The notes below the pieces were generated by a model. That model did not search any database. It saw nothing but the letters and a program-made list of their open reading frames with translations, and was not told where the DNA came from. Below, one piece after another: positions 1 to 5,289 of a DNA stretch of 5,289 nucleotides. The stretch spans positions 1 to 5,289 of the forward strand of contig DLYX01000220.1 of NCBI GenBank assembly GCA_003447545.1, given 5' to 3'. The DNA is from Deltaproteobacteria bacterium (GTDB lineage: Bacteria > Desulfobacterota > Binatia > UBA12015). Each line of letters starts with the position of its first letter. Within the stretch, counting starts at the first letter, position 1. Made by a program: the position numbers and the translations under genes.

Positions 1-567
1 GGTCGGCGCCTGCCGAAAGACGAAGCCCGCCCGCCGAAGTCTCCCCCCTTTCTACTCTATGCGGGTCGCATTGACGCGCATAAAGGTGTTCCCGATCTGA
101 TGAAATGGTATGCGGAGATGCGCGATTTGCACTCCGACCCACCGCGACTGGTTCTGATCGGAGGAAAAGGCCCTGAATACCAGAGACTCCCCGGCGTCGA
201 AGTGCGCGGATTTGTTTCGGAAGAAGAAAAACTCGAACTTATGCGCACGGCATTGGCATTCGTGCACCCCTCCCCTTTCGAAAGTCTTGGCATCGTATTG
301 CTCGAAGCCCTCGCATGTCGCACGCCCGTGATTGTCACGAAAAAATCCGAGGTGATGGTGGAGCATTGTCGCGAGAGTCAGGCTGGAGTCTGGATCGAGA
401 ACGGAGCCGAACTGGCCGCCATCACCAAGCGACTTTCTTCCGGCGACCTGCGCCGCGAGCTCGGCGATCGTGGCCGACGCTGGGTCGAGCGCGAATACAG
501 CATCGAGAGCTACACCGGGCGCCTGCTGCAAGCCTTTCCCGTCTCAGCTCCTCCTCCAGCACCATAG
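1..567 (+). CDS. GT4-family glycosyltransferase, C-terminal part (5' end outside window)
   Basis: The frame is open from the first base to a TAG at 565-567 and gives 188 residues. They cover the C-terminal nucleotide-sugar-binding Rossmann lobe of a GT-B, retaining glycosyltransferase (Glycos_transf_1, GT4). A strand plus loop with the family pattern GRxxxxKG lies at residues 22-29 (R23 and K28, usual contacts to the donor phosphates). An LVLIGGKGPE-type strand follows at about residues 51-60. The diagnostic E-x7-E motif is E94 and E102, inside HPSPFESLGIVLLEA. A final helix leads to a short Pro-rich tail. The family transfers a sugar from an NDP-sugar at the cytoplasmic face of the membrane, typically for lipopolysaccharide, capsule or glycolipid. 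Acceptor and sugar cannot be inferred here, because the acceptor-binding N-terminal lobe is missing. Family call is secure; specific role is unknown. Confidence 0.9.
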   Translation, partial: GRRLPKDEARPPKSPPFLLYAGRIDAHKGVPDLMKWYAEMRDLHSDPPRLVLIGGKGPEYQRLPGVEVRGFVSEEEKLELMRTALAFVHPSPFESLGIVLLEALACRTPVIVTKKSEVMVEHCRESQAGVWIENGAELAAITKRLSSGDLRRELGDRGRRWVEREYSIESYTGRLLQAFPVSAPPPAP

Positions 568-643
568 CCGAGACAACGCACGGATCCGGGAACGATCGCT
601 TCCGCAGTGGACCGCGGGGTAAATATGCTACCTTGTGATTGAA

Positions 644-1465
644 ATGTCGGAGTCTTTCAAAGTAATCGCACATCGCGGGGCGTCAGCGCATGCCCCTGAA
701 AATACGATGCCGGCTTTTACGAAAGCAGTAGAGCTGGGCACATCGGAGATCGAGCTCGATATTCGCTTTTCGGCCGACGAGGAGATCATCGTCTTCCATG
801 ACGACCGGCTGGACGCCAAAACCGCTCTTCGAGGCAGAGTTCGCGAACACCCCGCGGCCGTCCTCTTCCGCACCGAAATCGGGTCCTGGTTCGACCGACA
901 ACATCCGGAAGAAAAAAATCAATACGCGGGCACTTGTCTGATCGGACTCCGGACCGTTTTCGAGCAGATGAATGGCCACGTGCACTACCATGTCGAGCTG
1001 AAAGGCGATGACGATCTCCTCCCGCTGCGACTCCTGCAAATGATCGATGTCTTCGATTTGCGCGAACGGGTGACCGTGTCTTCTTTCTCGGTGGATCGCC
1101 TGCGCGAAGTCCAGCGACTCGCCCCCGAGATCCCGCTCTGCCTCTTGCTCTGGCGTACTATGAAAGACACTCGGAACTCTCGATATAGCTCCGAACTCGA
1201 GGGCCTATCGCACGAGCAAATCCAGCAGTTCTGGACAGACGAGGCCGCCGCAGCCGGCTTCCAGCAGATCGGGGTAAGTGCAGCCGACTTGGTGCCGCAT
1301 ACAATGGCCCACGCCACGGATCGCGGGCTGGACGTGAGAGGCTGGGGCGTGCACAACCAGGACGACCTGCGAAGGCTTTACGAAGTCGGCGCCGTCGGTG
1401 CGACTGTGAATTGGCCTGGCCTCGCCCTGCAGGCCATCCGGGAACGATTCGCTGATCGATCCTGA
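644..1465 (+). CDS. Glycerophosphodiester phosphodiesterase (GDPD family)
   Basis: This 273-residue protein hydrolyses glycerophosphodiesters to glycerol-3-phosphate and an alcohol, with a divalent metal. It is a GDPD TIM barrel of normal length. Visible residues, counted from ATG 644, are the HRG motif (H10-R11-G12), E19-N20, the metal pair E37-x-D39, the second catalytic histidine H52 in HDD, and E118-x-K120 in the VELKG strand. The C-terminal RGWGVHNQDDLRRL helix and TVNWP (254-258) sit where the family usually has T(N/D)xP. There is no signal peptide or membrane segment, so it is probably cytoplasmic and recycles phospholipid head-group products. A GTG at 635 would add three residues. Neither start has a clear ribosome-binding site; I prefer ATG because the HRG then lies at the usual distance from the N terminus. 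It follows the glycosyltransferase by 76 bases, so co-transcription is possible but unproven. Substrate specificity is not readable. Confidence 0.92.
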   Translation: MSESFKVIAHRGASAHAPENTMPAFTKAVELGTSEIELDIRFSADEEIIVFHDDRLDAKTALRGRVREHPAAVLFRTEIGSWFDRQHPEEKNQYAGTCLIGLRTVFEQMNGHVHYHVELKGDDDLLPLRLLQMIDVFDLRERVTVSSFSVDRLREVQRLAPEIPLCLLLWRTMKDTRNSRYSSELEGLSHEQIQQFWTDEAAAAGFQQIGVSAADLVPHTMAHATDRGLDVRGWGVHNQDDLRRLYEVGAVGATVNWPGLALQAIRERFADRS

Positions 1466-1560
1466 ATTTGAATTCTGCGTCGCCCCTTCCGTCTGAACTT
1501 CATTCCAGTCGGAGCACCTTCGCCTTGCACCCTATGCTCGGCGAATCCTCCAAGCTGGAC

Positions 1561-1567
1561 AAGGGGG
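1561..1567 (+). promoter_or_regulatory. Candidate ribosome-binding site for the 1571 start
   Basis: AAGGGGG lies directly before ATG 1571. Counting its AAGG part as the Shine-Dalgarno core leaves six bases to the start, which is acceptable; counting the G-run leaves only three. It favours the longer form of the CBM-cytochrome gene. The competing in-frame ATG at 1625 has only a GAAGA (1612-1616) eight bases upstream, but it gives a more normal signal peptide. Confidence 0.4.
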
Positions 1568-1570
1568 ACT

Positions 1571-4159
1571 ATGCTGGTTCAATCGCTCGCATTTTCGGGA
1601 AACGCCAACCTGAAGAATGCGACGATGCAGCCTGGCATTCACCAAGGCAATTACCGATGCATTCTCCCGGGGATTCTCCTTGCGCTCTCGATGATTCTCC
1701 CAGGGTGTGGAAGCTCGGCTCCATCAACCTTCATCGAGGCCGAATCCGGGATCATTCTCGGAGCGGCGGCGGTCTATTCGGATGAAAATGCCAGCGGTCG
1801 GCAGGGCGTTGCCTATTTGAGCTCATCAGGAGCAGGCGTGCGGGTCGCGAATGTCCCGGAATCGACCACGGTAAATATAAGATACGCTGCGGCCCGACCC
1901 GGATCCTTATCTGTTTTCATTAATGGAGAACGGGTCGGGTCCATCGATTTTCCATCCACCGGAGCCTGGGTGGGGAGTTACGGCGTCGCATCTTTCCCAT
2001 TTGCGATACCGGCCAACTCTGATTTCTCCCTCATCTTTGCCGAGGGGGATACCGCCATGAACGTGGATCGCCTGCGATTCTTTCATCTGGATCCTCCGGA
2101 CGCGCCCACGCCCCTCCCCCTACCCAGCGCGACCCCGGACCCTGCCGTCGACCCTGATCCAATCGTCGACGCAACTGAGGCAATTTTCGGGATCAATGCG
2201 GACGGACAGCTTTTCCACGTCGATGAGGGCTGGAGCGCGAGCTTCCACTATCTTTGCCTCGAGAATGATTGTCGCCCCGGCGTGCGCGTGGATGGTCATT
2301 TCCTGCGTGACGTCTCTCAACTTGTCGACCTTGGAGAAACCGTCGACATTGAATTCAAGGTCGAAGTCGACGGTGGACAATGTCTGACCGGTCCGCGACG
2401 CATCACCCGTCAGGCAAGCCTGACGTCGATCGAAAGCCCATGCGCGAATGGCCTCCCCCCGCTGCCACCCGGGCCCGCGGTCACGCCATCGGCGACGCCG
2501 CCAACGCCAAGAGCGAGCCCCGAAAGAACGGCTGCGCCAACCCCGGCAGAAACACCGCCAGCGACGCCAACGGCTCCTCCTGGTGCGGACGGATCCTCTC
2601 CGGCGGGGAGCCGGACAGATGGCGCTGGCTTGATCTCTACCGATGGCGAGACAATCACGACTCGACTCGCGGAACGGTTTCGAGACCGCCACGAGAGTGA
2701 CCTGAATCACGACGCCTACATCGACCAATACGCACAAGGGAGCGCCTATGAAATCATTCTCATCGATCGACCCGAAGGGTTGGAGGTTCAGGTCTATTCA
2801 CCCGATGCCCCCCTGAGCATGGTCAATTTCACCTACGACCATATCCTCAATCCCGGCTTTGCCGATCCTCCTCAGTTCACCGGGGCCACATTCATGGCCA
2901 AGGGCAGCCCGGAGGGTCCGGCCAATGACGATCCGGGTTGGATGGCAAGCCGGCTTTACGCGCAGGTGGACTCGATTCGCGGGCGCTCGTGGGCCGAGAT
3001 CCGACAGCGCAGGGAGATCGTCACCCTCGAGTTCACGCCCCGACGCGAACTTGGCGGCAATTTCCCTCAGTACTATTCGGACATTCTGCGCTACCGCGCC
3101 GGAGCGGGCGGAATCACTCTGGAGAGGGATACCGCCCGATACTTCTCTGCGGGACCCACGACCAATTTCGCGCATGGCACACCGGGGTTCGAACTATCCC
3201 AGCCCTTTCTCGGCATTGATCAGGCCCGCCTGCATCAATTCACCCTCGGGCGCGAAATTTTTCGCGCCAGTTTTCTGGGGGAACGCTTGCCCGGCAATGG
3301 TGGTTTCGCGGTTGGCGGCAGTCCGGATGCAGCGAGCAGCACTTGTGTCCATTGCCATTTCCAACTGGGCAAAGCCGCACCCCCCGGGCGAGCTGATCGC
3401 TTGCGCCAGGGGTTTATCAACGAGGCTGGAGACCTCCGTGTCGCGCCGTCGTTGATTGGACTCGGACTTCTCGAAGCTGTCGGTGACAGCACCATCGAGG
3501 ACTTCGCGCGACAGAGCGGCGGCAAAATCCCTGCGGGGCGATTTGGATGGAAGGCCAGCGAACCAACCCTGCGAGACCAGATCGAGAAAGCGTTCGTATT
3601 GGACCTCGGAGTCGAGAACCCTGACGAGAGATTTGTCGACAGGATCGAAGACTATATCCGGGGACTCGGCGTGCCGGTACGGAGACACCCGCGAGCCCAG
3701 ATCGCCCAGCAGGCCAATACACGACTTCGCGTACCCGACCAATTGACCATCACTGACCCTGATGTCCTCGACGGAGAGAGGACCTTCCGGGATATTGGCT
3801 GCGCAGGCTGCCACCGCCCGGAGATGCAAACGGGCGACTTTCATCCAGTCGCTCAGTTCCGGAACATCACCATCCGGCCTTTCACCGACTTGCTCCTCTG
3901 GAATATGGGCGAGGACCTTTGTGCGGATAACGACGAGGGTTCTGCGGACCGGTGCGAGTGGCGAACCGCACCCCTTTGGGGAATCCGCCTTCAGGAATGG
4001 GTCACCGGGCATGCGACCTTCCTCCATGACGGTCGCGCCACAACTTTGGACGAATCCATCCTTCTGCATGGAGGAGATGCCGCATCCGTGCGGACCTCCT
4101 ACCAAGAGCTCTCCGACACTAACCAGAAAAATCTCCTGCTCTACCTGCTCACCCTCTAA
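1571..4159 (+). CDS. Exported lipoprotein: CBM6/CBM35-like domain fused to di-heme cytochrome c oxidoreductase (DHOR/DUF1111)
   Basis: This is an 862-residue modular protein, numbered from ATG 1571. A signal-like hydrophobic stretch (31-43) ends in LPGC with C46, a plausible lipidation site. Residues 54-173 resemble a CBM6/CBM35 galactose-binding-like sandwich: EAES start (E56, E58), FINGERVG turn at 116-123, W133, and closing NVDRL with D166. A Pro-rich linker (174-200) leads to a small module at 203-293 with Cys 229, 234, 271 and 291 and no recognised fold. A Pro/Thr/Ala-rich linker follows (295-353). The rest matches DHOR (PF06537, COG3488 'predicted thiol oxidoreductase'): heme sites CVHCH (592-596) and CAGCH (744-748), FGWKA (658-662), DLLLWNMG (773-780), EWRTAPLWG (796-804) and FLHDGRA (817-823). 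Two covalent hemes require export. The family is viewed as peroxidase- or MauG-like, with poorly known substrates. I infer redox chemistry held near a polysaccharide. Start 1571 or 1625 is unsettled. Confidence 0.9.
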   Translation: MLVQSLAFSGNANLKNATMQPGIHQGNYRCILPGILLALSMILPGCGSSAPSTFIEAESGIILGAAAVYSDENASGRQGVAYLSSSGAGVRVANVPESTTVNIRYAAARPGSLSVFINGERVGSIDFPSTGAWVGSYGVASFPFAIPANSDFSLIFAEGDTAMNVDRLRFFHLDPPDAPTPLPLPSATPDPAVDPDPIVDATEAIFGINADGQLFHVDEGWSASFHYLCLENDCRPGVRVDGHFLRDVSQLVDLGETVDIEFKVEVDGGQCLTGPRRITRQASLTSIESPCANGLPPLPPGPAVTPSATPPTPRASPERTAAPTPAETPPATPTAPPGADGSSPAGSRTDGAGLISTDGETITTRLAERFRDRHESDLNHDAYIDQYAQGSAYEIILIDRPEGLEVQVYSPDAPLSMVNFTYDHILNPGFADPPQFTGATFMAKGSPEGPANDDPGWMASRLYAQVDSIRGRSWAEIRQRREIVTLEFTPRRELGGNFPQYYSDILRYRAGAGGITLERDTARYFSAGPTTNFAHGTPGFELSQPFLGIDQARLHQFTLGREIFRASFLGERLPGNGGFAVGGSPDAASSTCVHCHFQLGKAAPPGRADRLRQGFINEAGDLRVAPSLIGLGLLEAVGDSTIEDFARQSGGKIPAGRFGWKASEPTLRDQIEKAFVLDLGVENPDERFVDRIEDYIRGLGVPVRRHPRAQIAQQANTRLRVPDQLTITDPDVLDGERTFRDIGCAGCHRPEMQTGDFHPVAQFRNITIRPFTDLLLWNMGEDLCADNDEGSADRCEWRTAPLWGIRLQEWVTGHATFLHDGRATTLDESILLHGGDAASVRTSYQELSDTNQKNLLLYLLTL
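1625..1708 (+). other. Lipoprotein-type signal peptide (type II signal peptidase), as read from the internal ATG
   Basis: From ATG 1625 the leader is short. It has a polar N-region with an Arg, then a hydrophobic core rich in Leu/Ile/Ala/Met, then ILPGC, placing the lipid-bearing Cys at residue 28 (codon 1706-1708). This length is typical for a bacterial lipoprotein, whereas the 1571 start puts 18 further residues in front. Proline at the -2 position of the lipobox is less common than Ala, Ser or Thr, so lipidation is likely but not certain. The residues after the Cys (GSSAPS) form a flexible tether and include no Asp at +2, the classic inner-membrane retention signal. Outer-membrane sorting is therefore the simpler reading. 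Confidence 0.6.
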
Positions 4160-4207
4160 CAGGGCCCAGGCATGAGGGAATAGAAGGGCGCGCGAGATCG
4201 CCAGTGC

Positions 4208-4236
4208 TTGACACCTTGCATGGGGTTGATGGATGT
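4208..4236 (+). promoter_or_regulatory. Weak candidate promoter before the molybdopterin oxidoreductase gene
   Basis: A perfect TTGACA (4208-4213) lies in the 110-base gap after the cytochrome gene. The hexamer 17 bases further on (GGATGT, 4231-4236) is a poor -10, so only half of a sigma-70 promoter is convincing. If used, it would let the molybdoenzyme be expressed independently of the upstream gene. The same gap has a short perfect stem CTCG/CGAG (4252-4255 with 4261-4264, five-base loop) that covers the weak GAG ribosome-binding core five bases before ATG 4270. A four-base-pair stem could easily arise by chance. Confidence 0.2.
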
Positions 4237-4269
4237 TGGCAAACGGGATTTCTCGACCCGCGAGTAGCT

Positions 4270-5289
4270 ATGAAAAATTCTAAAGGCAAAGAAAAAACGC
4301 GCGCCATTTGTCGGACCTGCATGATCTCCTGCGGTGTCTTCATGGAAATCGTAGATGGACGGGTCAAGAGTTTGATTGGCGACTCGGATGATCCCGCGTC
4401 GCATGGGTACTCCTGCCGCAGAGGCCGCGATATCGAGGGGCACCTATACGGCCCCAACCGAATCCTCCGCCCACTGCAGAAAGACGCGAACGGAGAATTC
4501 CAATCCGTTTCACCGCAAACCGCCGTTTCCGGGATTGCCGAGAGACTGAGTGAAATTGTCGACAAGCACGGCCCTGCCTCTGTGGCCCTCTACTCGGGCA
4601 CCTACGCGCTGGCCCCTCCGGGCGGCATGGTATCCGGTGCGTTCATGGATGCACTGGGTTCTCCGATGTCATTCAGCTGCGGCTCGATCGACCAACCCGG
4701 AAAACTCCTGGCACGCGCCCTGCACGGAAAATGGCACGCGGGCGGCACTGCATTCGCCGAGGCGGAAACATGGTTGTTCATCGGCACCAACCCGGCGGTA
4801 TCGGGCCTTGGCGGCGTCCCCACGATCAATCCCAACTGGCACCTGCACCGAGCGGTAAAGCGTGGAATCAAACTGATCGTGATTGATCCCAGACGCAGCG
4901 AAACCGCACAGAAGGCTCGAGTCCACCTGCAACCGGTTCCCGGCGAGGATGCGACCATCCTGGCCGGCATGGTTCGTCTTGTGCTCGCAGAAGGGCTTGA
5001 GGACAAGGACTTCGTTGCCGAGAACGGCAAGAATCTCGAAGAACTGCGCCAGCACGTCGAACCATTTACACCTGAGTTCGTGGAGAAACGCGCTGACATT
5101 CCGGCCGATCAACTGCGCGAGGCCACGCGGATCTTCGCCAACGCCAAAACCGGTGGCGCCAGCGCCGGTACCGGGTCCAATATGTCGCCGCGGGGAACTC
5201 TGGCCGAGTATCTTCTGGCTTGCCTGATCACGCTCTGCGGCTTTCGTGCCAAGCAAGGTGACCGGGTCCCGAACCCCGGCGTGCTCGTA
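4270..5289 (+). CDS. Molybdopterin-dependent oxidoreductase (DMSO reductase superfamily), N-terminal part, 3' end outside window
   Basis: The open frame runs 340 residues from ATG 4270 to the window edge without a stop; an in-frame TAG at 4264 excludes a longer N terminus. It encodes a molybdenum or tungsten bis-MGD enzyme. The N-terminal [4Fe-4S] motif is C14-x2-C17-x3-C21-x27-C49, followed by RRG, so Arg51 stands where many relatives have Lys. The pterin-binding core shows GTNPAVSG (172-179), VIDPRRSETA (204-213) and GTGSNMSPRGTLAEYL (300-315). The segment FSCGSIDQPGK (135-145) sits where the metal ligand is expected; C137 is my candidate. No twin-arginine signal precedes the cluster, so the enzyme is probably cytoplasmic. 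The C-terminal cofactor-binding domain and any partner subunit lie beyond the edge. The SxxxDQ and PNPGVL patterns recall uncharacterised environmental and actinobacterial members rather than a named formate or nitrate enzyme. Substrate is unknown. Confidence 0.93.
   Translation, partial: MKNSKGKEKTRAICRTCMISCGVFMEIVDGRVKSLIGDSDDPASHGYSCRRGRDIEGHLYGPNRILRPLQKDANGEFQSVSPQTAVSGIAERLSEIVDKHGPASVALYSGTYALAPPGGMVSGAFMDALGSPMSFSCGSIDQPGKLLARALHGKWHAGGTAFAEAETWLFIGTNPAVSGLGGVPTINPNWHLHRAVKRGIKLIVIDPRRSETAQKARVHLQPVPGEDATILAGMVRLVLAEGLEDKDFVAENGKNLEELRQHVEPFTPEFVEKRADIPADQLREATRIFANAKTGGASAGTGSNMSPRGTLAEYLLACLITLCGFRAKQGDRVPNPGVLV

Noticed and set aside
602..617. CCGC/GCGG inverted repeat (602-605 with 614-617) between the glycosyltransferase and phosphodiesterase genes, considered as a terminator
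   Set aside because: The stem is only four base pairs with an eight-base loop and no T-run follows. The nearby TATGCT at 624 as a -10 has no matching -35.
1468..1785. Small + strand frame starting at a TTG just after the phosphodiesterase stop
   Set aside because: It overlaps the signal peptide and the start of the CBM-like domain in another frame, has no ribosome-binding site and no recognisable protein features.
2147..2371. Five GTCGAC palindromes within 225 bases (2147, 2165, 2324, 2342, 2366), suggestive of a binding-site array
   Set aside because: All five are in the reading frame and encode Val-Asp in an Asp/Val-rich part of the protein. The spacing is irregular, so amino-acid composition and codon choice explain them.
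2453..2629. GC-rich, repetitive-looking tract, considered as a DNA repeat or recombination site
   Set aside because: It encodes a Pro/Thr/Ala-rich inter-domain linker; the repetition is degenerate and follows codons rather than a fixed DNA unit.
2120..2737. Minus-strand open frame opposite the linker region
   Set aside because: Its Arg/Trp-rich translation is the mirror of Pro/Ala/Thr codons in the linker and has no domain features.
3194..4105. Long open frame on the minus strand opposite the cytochrome domain
   Set aside because: The + strand frame has two CxxCH sites and several family motifs, while the antisense translation has no recognisable motif. It is a by-product of GC-rich codon use.

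Overview
The window looks like ordinary chromosome from a Gram-negative bacterium with moderately high GC. Three things point that way: a lipoprotein-type export signal, an exported c-type cytochrome, and tightly packed genes that all read on the + strand. Pro/Thr-rich linkers, a di-heme oxidoreductase and a DMSO-reductase-superfamily enzyme together would fit a deltaproteobacterial or other environmental lineage. That placement is inference, because no marker gene is present.

Layout. (1) Positions 1-567 hold the C-terminal half of a GT4-type glycosyltransferase that begins outside the window. (2) After a 76-base gap, 644-1465 encodes a complete glycerophosphodiester phosphodiesterase. (3) Positions 1571-4159 encode one large modular protein: a lipoprotein-like signal, a CBM6/CBM35-like carbohydrate-binding domain, a Pro-rich linker, a small Cys-containing module of unknown fold, a Pro/Thr-rich linker, and a di-heme cytochrome c oxidoreductase (DHOR/DUF1111) with two CxxCH sites. 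(4) After a 110-base gap, 4270-5289 is the N-terminal part of a molybdopterin oxidoreductase with a [4Fe-4S] Cys motif. It runs off the right edge. It has no Tat signal, so it is probably cytoplasmic.

How the genes relate. The four share a strand, but they do not form an obvious pathway. The first two could serve envelope glycan and lipid metabolism. The third should act outside the cytoplasm on, or anchored near, a polysaccharide. The fourth is a separate cytoplasmic redox enzyme, and the 110-base gap before it could hold its own promoter. I see no tRNA, rRNA, CRISPR array, insertion sequence, attachment site or convincing terminator.

The best candidate for something new is the fusion of a carbohydrate-binding module to a di-heme oxidoreductase in one exported lipoprotein. 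It suggests redox chemistry targeted to polysaccharide. Its substrate and partner cannot be read from the sequence.
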